Assembly (NCBI RefSeq): GCF_008974145.1
Contig: NZ_BJKP01000006.1
Location: forward strand, 1-64,000
DNA length: 64,000 nucleotides
Direction of reading: 5' to 3'
Origin: Microcystis aeruginosa NIES-4325
GTDB lineage: Bacteria > Cyanobacteriota > Cyanobacteriia > Cyanobacteriales > Microcystaceae
In this document: positions 35,304-45,410 of the stretch, in pieces
Numbering within the stretch: position 1 is the first letter of the stretch
Layout: each line of letters opens with the position of its first letter
Translations under genes and position numbers: made by a program
The notes under the pieces: model-generated
What the model saw: only the letters and a program-made list of their open reading frames with translations
The model's database searches: none
What the model was told of the DNA's origin: nothing

Positions 35304-37367
35304 GTGGAAGTGCTTAAAAATCTCAATTTTTCGAGGCGATATTCCTCGCTGGCCCTGCTGCTGGCTATTTTCGGATTATTTCAAGGAACGGCAATTGCCC
35401 AAGAAGAACCCCCAGAGACGGTTTTTCCCCGCGTCGAGCAGCTAGTACAGTCTCCTCCCGCGACGGAAGAAACTACTCCACCCGTGGCACCACCGCCAGA
35501 AAACCCAGACCCTCCAGAAACTCCCACAACAGCCCCACCAGCCCAGGCCGAGGAATCCCGGGTTTTGGTGGCCGAAGTGGTAGTACAAGGGGCCGATCGA
35601 GAATTAGAAAATCTAGTTTATAATACCATTCGCACCCGACCCGGACGAAGCACGACTCGATCGCAACTACAAGAAGATATTAACGCCGTTTTTGCCACGG
35701 GCTTTTTTGCCGATGTGCGGGCAGTTCCCCAAGATACGCCCCTAGGAGTGCGAGTTACCTTTGAGGTGCAACCTAACCCCGTTTTTCAGGGTGTACAGAT
35801 TCAAATTGCCCCAGAAACCGTGGACAAATCAATTTTACCTGCCGGGGTGGTCGAGGAAATTTTCGCTGGTCAATACGGCAAAACCCTGAATTTGAGGGAA
35901 TTACAGGCGGGGGTAAAAAAAATCAATGACTGGTACAGCAAAAACGGCTATGATCTAGCCCAGGTGATTGGTGCGCCGCAAGTCACTCCCGATGGTCGGG
36001 TGATTCTGGTCATTTCTGAAGGTTTAATCGAAAAAATTCAAGTACGCTACTTTAACGTCGAACAGGAACCAGTCAAGGGTAAAACCAGAGAATTTATCAT
36101 TACTAGGGAAATGCGCCTAAAAGCGGGGGATATTTTTAACCGCAATACAGCCCAACAGGATTTACAGCGTGTTTTCGGTCTTGGTTTATTCGAGGATGTG
36201 CGTCTGTCTTTTTCCCCGGGCAGCGACCCAAGGGAGGTGGTCGTTAACGTCGATGTGGTGGAAGGTAATACCGGTTCCCTGGCCGCTGGGGGTGGTATTA
36301 GCTCAAATGCAGGCCTATTCGGCACTGTCAGCTATCAACAGCGCAATTTTGGCGGTAATAACCAAACTTTAGGGTCAGAAGTCCAATTAGGGGAACGGGA
36401 ATTTTTATTTGATCTGAGTTTTTCCGATCCTTGGATTGCCACGGATAACTTCCGCACTTCCTACACGGTCAACGTTTTCCGGCGACAATCGATTTCTCTG
36501 GTTTATGATGGGGAAAATTCCTCAATTCGGACACTTAACGATAATGATAGTCCCCGTATCGTCCGGACGGGTGGCGGTATTACTTTTGTCCGTCCTTTGG
36601 CCCCCGATGTGTTTACGAAACCAAAATGGGTGGTTTCCCTAGGCTTTAACTATCAACAGGTACAGGTGCAAAATGCCAATGGTGACATCTCCCCCCTGTC
36701 GGCACCTCTCAATGGTTTTGGCAGTCAACAACTGTCTTTTAGTTCCTCTGGGACTGATGATCTACTTTCCCTCAATATTGGCGCTATTCAAGATTTTCGC
36801 GACAATCCCCTGCAGCCCACCAGTGGTTCTTTCCTGCGTCTAGGTTTAGAACAAACCATTCCGGTCGGTTCTGGCAGTATTTTCGGCACTCGTGTTCGGG
36901 GTAGTTACAGTTACTTTATCCCCGTTCGCTTTATTAATTCCTTGAATCTCTTTGAAACCGATATTTTTAAAGGTCAGCAATCCCTCGCTTTTAATGTGCA
37001 AGCAGGGACGGTATTAGGGGATTTGCCCCCCTACGATGCTTTTATCGTAGGGGGTAGTAACTCTGTACGGGGTTACGCCGAGGGAGAAGTGGGTAGCGGT
37101 CGCAGTTATTTCCAAGCGACGGCCGAATATCGTTTTCCCATTGTCGCAATTATCGGGGGGGCGTTATTTGTCGATTTCGGCACTACTGTTGGTTCCCAAG
37201 GCGATGTCCCCGGTCAACCCGGTATTGTCCGGGATTTACCCGGTACTGGTCTCGGTTACGGTTTAGGTGTTCGGGTACAATCTCCCGTCGGCCAAATTCG
37301 GGTTGACTACGGTTTTAATGTCGATGGTAGTTCTCGTATCCATTTCGGTATCGGGGAACGATTCTAA
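35304..37367 (+). CDS. Omp85/BamA-type outer-membrane assembly protein
   Basis: A 687-residue protein starting GTG 35304. The signal peptide (about 12-32, SSLALLLAIFGLFQGTAIAQ) is followed by a Pro/Thr-rich linker (about 45-85). POTRA domains follow (about 85-340, with TRSQLQEDINAVFATGFFAD and NTAQQDLQRVFGLGLFEDVR), then a 16-strand barrel ending VQSPVGQIRVDYGF and a final aromatic residue. It inserts beta-barrels into the outer membrane. It is followed by lpxC, a known cyanobacterial arrangement, so the pair coordinates outer-membrane build-up. Confidence 0.93.
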   Translation: MEVLKNLNFSRRYSSLALLLAIFGLFQGTAIAQEEPPETVFPRVEQLVQSPPATEETTPPVAPPPENPDPPETPTTAPPAQAEESRVLVAEVVVQGADRELENLVYNTIRTRPGRSTTRSQLQEDINAVFATGFFADVRAVPQDTPLGVRVTFEVQPNPVFQGVQIQIAPETVDKSILPAGVVEEIFAGQYGKTLNLRELQAGVKKINDWYSKNGYDLAQVIGAPQVTPDGRVILVISEGLIEKIQVRYFNVEQEPVKGKTREFIITREMRLKAGDIFNRNTAQQDLQRVFGLGLFEDVRLSFSPGSDPREVVVNVDVVEGNTGSLAAGGGISSNAGLFGTVSYQQRNFGGNNQTLGSEVQLGEREFLFDLSFSDPWIATDNFRTSYTVNVFRRQSISLVYDGENSSIRTLNDNDSPRIVRTGGGITFVRPLAPDVFTKPKWVVSLGFNYQQVQVQNANGDISPLSAPLNGFGSQQLSFSSSGTDDLLSLNIGAIQDFRDNPLQPTSGSFLRLGLEQTIPVGSGSIFGTRVRGSYSYFIPVRFINSLNLFETDIFKGQQSLAFNVQAGTVLGDLPPYDAFIVGGSNSVRGYAEGEVGSGRSYFQATAEYRFPIVAIIGGALFVDFGTTVGSQGDVPGQPGIVRDLPGTGLGYGLGVRVQSPVGQIRVDYGFNVDGSSRIHFGIGERF

Positions 37368-37369
37368 TC

Positions 37370-37391
37370 AGTTATCAGTTATCAGTTATCG
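37370..37391 (+). repeat. short heptamer array after Omp85
   Basis: Three units in the opposite orientation (CAGTTAT) immediately after the Omp85 stop codon. Confidence 0.85.
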
Positions 37392-37445
37392 ATAAATTTA
37401 GTTTTTTTTGCTGTTCACTGATCAAAGCTTTATTACTTGATAATT

Positions 37446-38258
37446 ATGGGTTCTACTATCGCTAAACAATTTGAATTATCGGGAATTGGCCTGCATTCGG
37501 GGGAGATAACACGGGTGCGCGTCTGTGTGGCAAATCCAGGAGAAGGACGTTATTTTGTCCGCAGAGATTTAGCCAATCAACCGATTATTCCCGCTCTAGT
37601 TTCTTCGGTTTACCAAACGACTTTATCAACGGAATTGGGACGGGGAGAAGCAAAGGTTAGAACCGTTGAGCATTTATTAGCTGCCTTAACCGCTTTGGGG
37701 GTGGAGGATGCTCGCATTGAGGTGGATGGTGCGGAAATTCCCCTCCTTGATGGTTCGGCTAAAATCTGGGTAGAAGCGATCAAAAATGCTGGTTTAGATA
37801 ACTCTTTTTCTCCATCAGATTTAACTATTTCTCAACCGATTTGGTTGTACGAAGGAGATGCTTTTGTGGCGGCGATTCCTTCCCCTGAATTACGTTTTAC
37901 CTACGGTATTGATTTTACCTATAAACCGATCGGTAATCAATGGTATAGTTGGAGTCCTGATCAAGAAAGTTTTCGAGATGCGATCGCATCCGCCCGTACT
38001 TTCGGTTTTGCCGATCAAATTGAGTATCTGCAAAAGGCTGGTTTAATTAAAGGAGGCAGCTTAGAAAATGCTTTAGTCTGCGATCAAAATCAATGGTTAA
38101 ATCCTCCTTTACGCTTTTATAATGAGCCAGCAAGGCATAAATTATTGGACTTAATTGGTGATTTAAGTTTACTGGGAACCATTCCCACTGCCCATTACAT
38201 GGCTTTTAAAGCTAGTCATAAACTCCACGTTCAATTAGCTAAAGCAATTCAGGGTTAA
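37446..38258 (+). CDS. lpxC: UDP-3-O-acyl-N-acetylglucosamine deacetylase LpxC
   Basis: A 270-residue zinc enzyme from ATG 37446; a TTG three codons earlier is less likely. Signature regions are [35 protein letters not shown] (first zinc His), GGSLENALV, and [16 protein letters not shown] (His and Asp ligands), plus [15 protein letters not shown] near the end. It catalyses the committed step of lipid A synthesis. The typical partner genes fabZ and lpxA do not follow. The stop overlaps the convergent DUF1460 gene. Confidence 0.95.
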   Translation: MGSTIAKQFELSGIGLHSGEITRVRVCVANPGEGRYFVRRDLANQPIIPALVSSVYQTTLSTELGRGEAKVRTVEHLLAALTALGVEDARIEVDGAEIPLLDGSAKIWVEAIKNAGLDNSFSPSDLTISQPIWLYEGDAFVAAIPSPELRFTYGIDFTYKPIGNQWYSWSPDQESFRDAIASARTFGFADQIEYLQKAGLIKGGSLENALVCDQNQWLNPPLRFYNEPARHKLLDLIGDLSLLGTIPTAHYMAFKASHKLHVQLAKAIQG

Positions 38259-39166
38259 TTATTTCTTGGATCAAGGGTACGAACAACAAAAATACCGATG
38301 GCTTTGTCCACTTTACTGATATATTTTTGTAGGTCTTTAGCAATAGTAACTTGACCAGCAGGAGAGGCATGAATTAAGCCAATTTTGCCATCAGGAAAGC
38401 GATAAACTAGACCGGTATGGGTGGTATCTAAACCAGCAATATTAGTCACGACACCGATAATATCGCCTGCTTGTAGTTGTGGATAAATGGCTTTAATCTT
38501 AGGGGTGGGAATATAGGTTATGGATAAGCTTTCTAATTGCTGTTCTACCTGTTGAATACAATCGTAATTACTTTGAGTTTTTAACTGGGGGTATAGAGGG
38601 CGATTTTTACTCATAAAGTTGAGCTTTTTGTCAAGAGTAATTCCCCCTAATTTGGCAGTAATATTTTCTAGATTACCTCGTTTTTGGTTGTCATTAATCC
38701 AATCGGAGAAGTAATGCAGACGACTACAATAACCGTCGAGAATACCGTGGCGATAACGTTGATTTAAAACCTGCTGACTAAAAGCAGAATACTGATAATT
38801 TTTTAAAGCAAAATTGTGACTCAAAGCGAGAACTGTTTCCACAAAAAGGACACAATCAAACTCTTTTAAAGAGATAAATAATTTTTCTGTTGCCGAGTGA
38901 TCGAGTAATCCTGCTTGATATTTTGCTCCTAAAAATTGAGTGGCGATATTCTGGATTATATCGGCCATGGGTAAGCGATCGAGTTGTTGATTTTGAGCGT
39001 ACTGCACCAGTTTTTGATAATTAGGATCCCTGACTTCTTGAGCAAGAATAGTTTCCGATCGAGCTATACTCAAGGGAATTAAAACAGGATTAATTAATAA
39101 ATAGGGTAAAGTTATCCAATTAAAAAACATTGTCGATCGGTTACTGAAAATAATAGGGTTTATCAC
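38255..39166 (-). CDS. DUF1460 (amidase-like) protein
   Basis: A 303-residue protein with an N-terminal hydrophobic stretch (about 10-33) that may be a signal peptide. The family block [18 protein letters not shown] contains the presumed catalytic Cys, and [20 protein letters not shown] and [12 protein letters not shown] supply the His-containing part. DUF1460 proteins belong to the NlpC/P60-like cysteine peptidases and are thought to act on peptidoglycan fragments. Function here is inferred from family. Confidence 0.8.
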   Translation of the reverse strand: MINPIIFSNRSTMFFNWITLPYLLINPVLIPLSIARSETILAQEVRDPNYQKLVQYAQNQQLDRLPMADIIQNIATQFLGAKYQAGLLDHSATEKLFISLKEFDCVLFVETVLALSHNFALKNYQYSAFSQQVLNQRYRHGILDGYCSRLHYFSDWINDNQKRGNLENITAKLGGITLDKKLNFMSKNRPLYPQLKTQSNYDCIQQVEQQLESLSITYIPTPKIKAIYPQLQAGDIIGVVTNIAGLDTTHTGLVYRFPDGKIGLIHASPAGQVTIAKDLQKYISKVDKAIGIFVVRTLDPRNN

Positions 39167-39985
39167 CGACTAATACAAATTAACTATCGGAGTTATCAAC
39201 TGTTAAAATCTGCTAGGTTTAGTTGGTATTTCTCTTTGTATTCTACTACATATAGCAGTTATCTTAATGGTGATTTATGAGGTTTTCGTTTTGGGGAGAC
39301 TCCGAGACGATACCCTATCAAGTTATACTTTCCCTTGATCAAAAACCCTGTAGGAATCCGATAATTTTTTGATGAAATTGAATTAGAAATGATCAATGAG
39401 CGTTTCAGTCATTGACATAATTTTTAGTAAACCTCCAGCCTAGTTATCGATTGTTTCTCGCAGCTCCGCAGCTCCGGCGCTCCGACTTTCCTATACTTTT
39501 TAAACAGGATTTAGATGACTCCTCACCCTAACAACAATTTTTGATTTTTACCAGAGGTCTAGGACAAGGACAAAAAGCTTATCTTGATTGAGTTATAGCA
39601 CTTGCAGCCCTCTATAAGATGATCTCGAATCTTAACCCCGATCATGTTTGAACAGGGACATCTCGTCTGAGGAACTAAGAATTAACACTTTTGTAATTAA
39701 AAGTCAATAGATTAAATATTAATTTTTGTAAAGAAAAGCCTGAGCAGTTACTCAGAAAGCTCTTTACCATCTGTTACAAAATATGGCAAGATATTTATCG
39801 AATTGTGTCAAAACCCAGAGTAAATGCTCATTGGGGTGACATTTTCTGATACAAAACAGAGACATATATATCTAAATACCTTAAGCAAAGGGCGATCATC
39901 ATCAGATGACGAAAATCCCTCCCTTCGACTTAGCTCAGGGGGCAAGCAAAACCAGACTCAGCAATCATAAGGAGAACCATCATAT
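39167..39985. other. long intergenic region upstream of chlH
   Basis: About 820 bases without a gene. It holds one end of the AGACCTCTTG element (39516-39560), a CTCCGCAGCTCCGGCGCTCC stretch near 39463, and an AT-rich segment (39680-39870) likely to contain the chlH promoter. The ribosome-binding site AAGGAGAA (39969-39976) lies 9 bases before the chlH ATG. Confidence 0.6.
39516..39560 (-). repeat. AGACCTCTTG-ended element, partial copy 2
   Basis: On the minus strand AGACCTCTGGTAAAAATC runs into AAAAATTGTTGTTAGGGTG, the same terminal 45 bases as at 8761. The inner part is absent. Confidence 0.75.
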
Positions 39986-42900
39986 ATGTTCACTCACGTC
40001 AAGTCCACCATTCGTCATATAGTTCCCGACGCGTTGAATGGTCGATCGCTGGTCAAGGTGGTCTATGTCGTGCTAGAACCTCAGTACCAAAGTGCGCTGA
40101 GTAGTGCCGTCAGGGAAATCAACGCTAACAACCCGAAACTAGCGATCGAAATTAGTGGTTATTTAATCGAAGAACTGCGCGATGGGGAAAATTATCGCAA
40201 TTTTCAGGAGGATGTAGCCAAAGCTAATATTTTCATTGCTTCTCTCATCTTTATCGAAGATTTAGCCGATAAAGTCGTGGCTGCTGTCAGTCCCCATCGG
40301 GATAAATTAGACGCCGCGATCGTCTTTCCCTCCATGCCCCAGGTAATGCGCTTAAATAAATTAGGCAGCTTTTCCATGGCCCAATTGGGACAGTCTAAGA
40401 GTGTCATCGCTAACTTTATGAAAAAGCGCAAGGAAAACTCCGGCGCCGGTTTCCAAGATGCGATGTTAAAGTTATTGCGAACCTTACCGCAAGTCCTGAA
40501 ATACCTCCCCATCGAAAAAGCTCAGGACGCACGCAACTTTATGTTAAGTTTCCAGTATTGGCTAGGAGGTTCCGCAGAAAATTTAGAGAACTTCCTGTTA
40601 ATGTTGGCCGATAAGTACGTCTTCGATAACAAGGATGACAGCGTAGTTTACAAAGAACCGGTAGTTTATCCGGATCTGGGTATCTGGCATCCTTTATCCA
40701 TGAAAATGTTCGAGGATGTCAAGGAATACTTCACTTGGTACAATAACCGCAGTGATATTCCCGATGACCTAAAAGACCCCTTAGCTCCCTGTGTGGGCTT
40801 AATTTTACAGAGAACTCACCTCGTTACTGGTGATGACGCTCATTATGTCGCTCTCGTGCAGGAATTCGAGTCTATGGGTGCGCGAGTCCTTCCCGTTTTT
40901 GCTGGGGGATTAGACTTTTCCAAACCGGTAGAAGAATACTTCTGGGATAAAAGCTTAAAAGGAGTGGAAGCGGTTGCTATCGTTGACACGGTAATTTCCC
41001 TGACAGGATTTGCTTTAGTGGGAGGTCCAGCGCGACAAGATCATCCGAAAGCGATAGAATCCTTAAAACGTCTCAATCGTCCCTATATGTGCGCGTTACC
41101 GCTAGTTTTCCAAACCACCCAGGAATGGGAAGAAAGCGATTTAGGTTTACACCCGATTCAAGTAGCGCTACAGATTGCCATTCCCGAATTAGACGGTGCG
41201 ATCGAACCTATTATACTATCAGGCCGGGATGGGGCTACGGGTAAAGCGATCGCCTTACAGGACCGGGTAGAAGCGATCGCTCAACGGGCGCTAAAATGGG
41301 CTAACCTAAGAAAGAAACCGAAACTCAATAAAAAAGTCGCCATCACCGTCTTTAGTTTCCCTCCCGATAAAGGGAATGTGGGAACCGCGGCCTATCTAGA
41401 TGTGTTCGGTTCCATCTACGAAGTGATGAAAGCGTTACAAAATAATGGTTATGACTTGCAGGATCTACCCGCATCTCCCCAAGAACTGATGGAAGCGGTA
41501 ATCCATGATGCCACCGCACAGTACCATAGTCCGGAGCTAAATATCGCCTATCGGATGTCCGTACCGGAATACGAACGCTTAACTCCCTATTCCGTCCGTT
41601 TAGAGGAAAATTGGGGACCACCACCGGGAAATCTCAACAGTGATGGACAAAATCTATTAATCTACGGCAAAGAATTCGGTAACGTCTTTATCGGGGTTCA
41701 ACCCACCTTCGGTTATGAAGGGGATCCGATGCGTCTGCTCTTTTCTCGTTCTGCTAGTCCCCACCACGGTTTTGCAGCCTACTATACCTATCTCAATCAA
41801 GTCTGGAAAGCAGATGCGGTTCTTCATTTTGGCACCCACGGTTCCCTAGAATTTATGCCGGGGAAACAGATGGGAATGTCTGGAGAATGCTACCCCGATA
41901 ACCTCATCGGGATGATTCCCAATCTCTACTATTATGCCGCTAATAACCCCAGCGAAGCGACGATCGCTAAACGTCGTAGTTATGCGGAAACTATCTCCTA
42001 TCTCACTCCCCCCGCAGAAAATGCTGGACTCTACAAAGGGTTAAAAGAACTAAGCGAGTTGATCGGTTCCTACCAAACCCTGAAGGATAGTGGGCGTGGG
42101 GTGCAAATTGTCAATACCATTGTCGATAAATGTTTATTGGTCAATCTTGACAAGGATATAAGTTTACCTGATGGTGACACTGCCCATCTCAGTCAAGAGG
42201 AACGGGATAATATCGTCGGTTCTGTCTATCGCAAACTGATGGAAATTGAATCGCGCTTACTTCCTTGCGGACTGCACGTTATTGGGAAACCCCCTTCGGC
42301 GCTGGAAGCGGTGGCAACTTTGGTCAATATTGCCAGTTTAGACCGGGAAGAGGACGATTTACTCTCCTTACCCCGAATTATTGCCAACAGCATCGGCCGG
42401 GATATAGAGGAAGTTTATCGCAATAGCGATCGAGGTGTGTTAGAAGATGTGGAACTACTGCAAAACATCACCCTCGCGACTCGCGCTGCCGTCGCAACTT
42501 TAGTCGAGTCCCAAACCGACGCAGAAGGTCGGGTATCGATGCTTTCTAAGCTGAATTTCTTGAATATAGGCAAGAAATCACCTTGGATCGAAACTTTACA
42601 GTCGATGGGTTATCCAAAAGTTGATCCGGTCGCATTAAAACCTCTGTTTGAATACCTAGAATTCTGTTTAGAACAGGTCTGTGCCGATAATGAATTAGGG
42701 GCCCTATTAAAAGCATTGGAAGGGGAATACGTTCTTCCCGGTCCCGGTGGCGACCCCATCCGTAACCCTGGAGTTTTACCCACGGGTAAAAATATCCACG
42801 CTTTAGATCCCCAGTCTATCCCGACCCTAGCGGCGGTAAAATCGGCTAAAATTGTGGTGGATCGTCTGTTAGAACGGCAAAAACTGGATAATGGCGGTAA

Positions 42901-43972
42901 ATATCCCGAAACCATCGCTTGTGTTCTCTGGGGAACTGATAATATCAAAACCTATGGGGAATCCCTAGCACAAATTCTCTGGATGGTGGGAGTTCGTCCC
43001 GTTCCCGATGCTTTGGGACGGGTGAATAAACTGGAATTAATTCCCCTAGAGGAGTTAGGAAGACCGCGCATTGATGTGGTGGTCAACTGTTCTGGTGTCT
43101 TCCGGGATTTATTTATCAATCAGATGAACTTGCTTGACCAAGGCGTAAAAATGGCCGCAGAAGCAAACGAACCGATGGAGATGAATTATGTCCGCAAACA
43201 CGCTATTGAACAAGCAAAAGAAATGGGTTTAACGGTTCGACAGGCAGCCACCCGCATCTTTTCTAATGCTTCCGGTTCCTATTCTTCTAACATCAATCTC
43301 GCGGTGGAAAATAGCAGTTGGGAAGATGAAAAAGAGTTACAGAATATGTATCTCAACCGCAAGGGTTTTGCTTTCGACTCCGATAACCCGGGGATGATGG
43401 CCGATAATCGTCAGTTGTTTGAAGCATCCTTAAAAACTGCGGAGGCAACTTTCCAAAACTTGGATTCTAGCGAGATTAGTTTGACTGATGTTTCCCACTA
43501 TTTCGACTCGGACCCGACAAAAGTTGTCGCTAGTTTACGCGATGATGGCAAAAAACCGGCGGCCTATATTGCTGATACTACCACCGCTAACGCTCAGGTG
43601 CGTACTTTATCAGAAACAGTGCGCTTGGACACCCGCACCAAGTTACTCAATCCCAAATGGTACGAGGGAATGTTAAGTCATGGTTACGAAGGAGTCCGAG
43701 AATTATCGAAGCGTTTGGTTAATACGATGGGTTGGTCGGCAACTGCTGATGCGGTGGATAATTGGGTGTATGAAGATGTCAACACTACTTTTATTCAAGA
43801 TGAGGAAATGTGTCAGCGTCTGATGAATCTCAATCCTAATTCTTTCCGCAAGATGGTGGGAACCCTGCTAGAAGTTAATGGTCGCGGTTACTGGGAAACT
43901 TCTCAAGAGAATTTAGACCGCTTACAGGAACTTTATCAAGAAGTGGAGGACCGCATCGAAGGAATCGAGTAG
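39986..43972 (+). CDS. chlH: magnesium chelatase subunit ChlH
   Basis: A 1328-residue protein, close to the usual length for ChlH. It starts [19 protein letters not shown] and contains the large cobaltochelatase/Mg-chelatase core, for example [59 protein letters not shown] and [17 protein letters not shown]. It binds protoporphyrin IX and, with ChlI and ChlD, inserts Mg2+, the first committed step to chlorophyll. In cyanobacteria, use of ChlH places the organism among oxygenic phototrophs. A strong Shine-Dalgarno sequence (AAGGAGAA) and an isolated transcription unit fit high expression. Confidence 0.99.
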   Translation: MFTHVKSTIRHIVPDALNGRSLVKVVYVVLEPQYQSALSSAVREINANNPKLAIEISGYLIEELRDGENYRNFQEDVAKANIFIASLIFIEDLADKVVAAVSPHRDKLDAAIVFPSMPQVMRLNKLGSFSMAQLGQSKSVIANFMKKRKENSGAGFQDAMLKLLRTLPQVLKYLPIEKAQDARNFMLSFQYWLGGSAENLENFLLMLADKYVFDNKDDSVVYKEPVVYPDLGIWHPLSMKMFEDVKEYFTWYNNRSDIPDDLKDPLAPCVGLILQRTHLVTGDDAHYVALVQEFESMGARVLPVFAGGLDFSKPVEEYFWDKSLKGVEAVAIVDTVISLTGFALVGGPARQDHPKAIESLKRLNRPYMCALPLVFQTTQEWEESDLGLHPIQVALQIAIPELDGAIEPIILSGRDGATGKAIALQDRVEAIAQRALKWANLRKKPKLNKKVAITVFSFPPDKGNVGTAAYLDVFGSIYEVMKALQNNGYDLQDLPASPQELMEAVIHDATAQYHSPELNIAYRMSVPEYERLTPYSVRLEENWGPPPGNLNSDGQNLLIYGKEFGNVFIGVQPTFGYEGDPMRLLFSRSASPHHGFAAYYTYLNQVWKADAVLHFGTHGSLEFMPGKQMGMSGECYPDNLIGMIPNLYYYAANNPSEATIAKRRSYAETISYLTPPAENAGLYKGLKELSELIGSYQTLKDSGRGVQIVNTIVDKCLLVNLDKDISLPDGDTAHLSQEERDNIVGSVYRKLMEIESRLLPCGLHVIGKPPSALEAVATLVNIASLDREEDDLLSLPRIIANSIGRDIEEVYRNSDRGVLEDVELLQNITLATRAAVATLVESQTDAEGRVSMLSKLNFLNIGKKSPWIETLQSMGYPKVDPVALKPLFEYLEFCLEQVCADNELGALLKALEGEYVLPGPGGDPIRNPGVLPTGKNIHALDPQSIPTLAAVKSAKIVVDRLLERQKLDNGGKYPETIACVLWGTDNIKTYGESLAQILWMVGVRPVPDALGRVNKLELIPLEELGRPRIDVVVNCSGVFRDLFINQMNLLDQGVKMAAEANEPMEMNYVRKHAIEQAKEMGLTVRQAATRIFSNASGSYSSNINLAVENSSWEDEKELQNMYLNRKGFAFDSDNPGMMADNRQLFEASLKTAEATFQNLDSSEISLTDVSHYFDSDPTKVVASLRDDGKKPAAYIADTTTANAQVRTLSETVRLDTRTKLLNPKWYEGMLSHGYEGVRELSKRLVNTMGWSATADAVDNWVYEDVNTTFIQDEEMCQRLMNLNPNSFRKMVGTLLEVNGRGYWETSQENLDRLQELYQEVEDRIEGIE

Positions 43973-43982
43973 AATCTAAAGT

Positions 43983-44003
43983 AAGGTGGGCATTGCCCAC
44001 CTT
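43983..44003 (+). terminator. hairpin after chlH
   Basis: AAGGTGGG and CCCACCTT pair around CATTG, giving a perfect 8-bp stem 11 bases after the chlH stop. Only a short A/T stretch follows, so it may be a processing or partial-terminator hairpin. The same palindrome type is found after nrtC. Confidence 0.6.
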
Positions 44004-44013
44004 AATTATTTCA

Positions 44014-44268
44014 ATGGGTAAACTCAGTAAATTAGTTGAAAAAATTCTCTCCTATCCTCCCGATGTTCGTTTCGAGGAAGTAAAATATCTTTTAGAAGCG
44101 TTCGGATATAGAGAAATTCGCTCTAGAGGTAGCCACCACGCTTTTGAAAATGATTCGGGAGACGTGATGATTATTCCGAAGAAGGGAGGAAATAAAGTTA
44201 AACGAACTTACCTTAGAGAGATTGTTAAAGTATTAGATTTGGAGAATTGGCAAGATGACAACCGATAA
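44014..44268 (+). CDS. hicA: HicA-family mRNA interferase toxin
   Basis: An 84-residue protein from ATG 44014. The double-stranded-RNA-binding fold of HicA is visible: VKYLLEAFGYREIRSRGSHH with the catalytic His in GSHHAF, then DVMIIPKKGGNKVKRTYLRE. It is a little longer than the classical toxin. It cleaves mRNA when freed from HicB. It overlaps hicB by 14 bases, so the two are translationally coupled. Confidence 0.88.
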   Translation: MGKLSKLVEKILSYPPDVRFEEVKYLLEAFGYREIRSRGSHHAFENDSGDVMIIPKKGGNKVKRTYLREIVKVLDLENWQDDNR

Positions 44269-44500
44269 GGCACTGAAACGTCCACCTCTAGAATACTTTT
44301 TATCTCTTAAATATCCGATTTCAATTTATCCCGAAGAAGAAGGCGGATACACCGCTTTAATTCCAGATTTACCCGGATGCATGAGTCAGGGGGAAACTTT
44401 AGAGGAAGTGATGATTAATATTGAAGAAGCTAGAAAGTTATGGATAGAGACAGTTTATTTTAGTGGTAAAAAAGAAATTCCCATGCCTTCTAAAAGATAA
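44255..44500 (+). CDS. hicB: HicB-family antitoxin
   Basis: An 81-residue protein. The partial RNase H-like fold of HicB is visible: YPISIYPEEEGGYTALIPDL, PGCMSQGETLEEVMINIEEA, and KLWIETVYFSGKKEIPMPSK. It lacks a C-terminal DNA-binding domain, so autoregulation would need HicA or another protein. It neutralises HicA. A decayed second copy of its 5' and 3' ends follows at 44669-44784. Confidence 0.88.
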   Translation: MTTDKALKRPPLEYFLSLKYPISIYPEEEGGYTALIPDLPGCMSQGETLEEVMINIEEARKLWIETVYFSGKKEIPMPSKR

Positions 44501-44575
44501 CTCAAAAAATACCAGAAAATTTCAAACTTTCGATTATTGTACCCCGCTCTTGATCGGATTTACCGCTCTTTTTGC

Positions 44576-44649
44576 GTAGGTTGGGTTGAAGGAAGTGAAA
44601 CCCAACAACTGAGGTTTTCTGAGGGTTTAGTGACCTCAACCCGACCTAC
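44576..44649. mobile_element. GTAGGTTGGGTT palindromic element
   Basis: A 74-base element with inverted ends GTAGGTTGGGTTGA and TCAACCCGACCTAC (one mismatch). Inside lie further partial repeats (AACCCAAC). It is inserted between hicB and the decayed hicB copy. This palindrome type is common in cyanobacterial genomes and is likely a non-autonomous mobile element. Confidence 0.75.
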
Positions 44650-44668
44650 GAATTTACTTTTTTGCCCA

Positions 44669-44784
44669 CTAAAGTATCCCATCTCGATTGCTCCTAAAGA
44701 AGAATTGAGGGAGCTAGAAAGTTATGGATAGAGACAGTTTATCATAGTGGTAAAAAAGCAATTCCTTCACCTTCTCAAAGATAA
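44669..44784 (+). pseudogene. internally deleted second hicB copy
   Basis: The first part resembles the hicB 5' region, with KYPISIAPKEE in one frame. After an internal deletion, 30 bases (44713-44742) are identical to hicB 44429-44458, but in a shifted frame, and the tail ends in TAA 44782-44784 like hicB. The deletion removes the central region, including the PDLPGC block, so no functional antitoxin can be made. Confidence 0.8.
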
Positions 44785-45202
44785 ATTTTCTCACTCTCGA
44801 CTCACAGCGATCGCCAGATGCTGGAATTTAGGGATAACTTTCCCCGGTCTGCAAGCCAGTCCCGATGCCAAAGTTGGCACCGCCAAGCATGAAAATATTC
44901 TGATTGACGAATTGGCGTTATTTCAGCTTCTATTTTTAAGTCAGAGCGTTCATAAAAGTAATTGACACTCCCGATCAATCTCTATTAGTCGAGTGATATG
45001 AACTACTGTCATCATACCTCTCGCCCCCCCTACTAAAAATAAATTCCTGCCACTCATTCTCATATTAGGATTTGTAACCAACGTCAAGGTTAATTTAACA
45101 GGGGAAATGTAATAATTTTTAATCTTTTTGATCTAGAGTTCTTACATAATTAATTTTTGATAGTTCAAAAATGAGAAAAATAGGCATAAAATTGTATAAA
45201 AT
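44785..45202. other. region before the glk element, no gene seen
   Basis: AT-rich, with no frame that looks like a known protein. A frame on the plus strand around 44800-44965 is open but does not resemble any family I recognise. Confidence 0.4.
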
Positions 45203-45300
45203 TCCTAAATAGAGCATTTAATTGATTAATGCTCATTCTTAATTTTCCTGACTACTGGCTCCTCACCTAACGGAAAAATTTTGATTTTTGCAAGAGGTCT
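45203..45300 (-). repeat. AGACCTCTTG-ended element, copy 3
   Basis: A near-full copy of 8650-8761. On the minus strand it begins AGACCTCTTGCAAAAATC at 45300 and interrupts the small gene downstream of glk, which runs into it and stops at TAG 45267. Confidence 0.8.
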
Positions 45301-45410
45301 TCCGAACCCATCGGCAACAGGTAAGGCCAATAAAGAGCAATCCAGTCCGCTTGCGGAGCGATAATCTTCTGAAAATAATCCCTAGCAATCTCCAGTAAAC
45401 CCTCGCTCAT
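45267..45410 (-). pseudogene. truncated gene downstream of glk
   Basis: The ATG (45408-45410) overlaps the glk stop in an ATGA arrangement, so the gene was translationally coupled to glk. It encodes MSEGLLEIARDYFQKIIAPQ, then ADWIALYWPYLLPMGSED, with a few residues from the element, ending at TAG. The product would be 47 residues. The N-terminal text looks native, but the family is not recognised. The truncation coincides with the element boundary at 45300. Confidence 0.75.

Noticed and set aside
39246-39290. TATAGCAGTTATC sequence resembling a MITE end
   Set aside because: No matching inverted end was found within a few hundred bases, so it may be chance or a solo fragment.
44747-44965. A 72-residue plus-strand frame after the decayed hicB copy
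   Set aside because: Its start lies within the decayed hicB in another frame, and the composition does not resemble any protein family.
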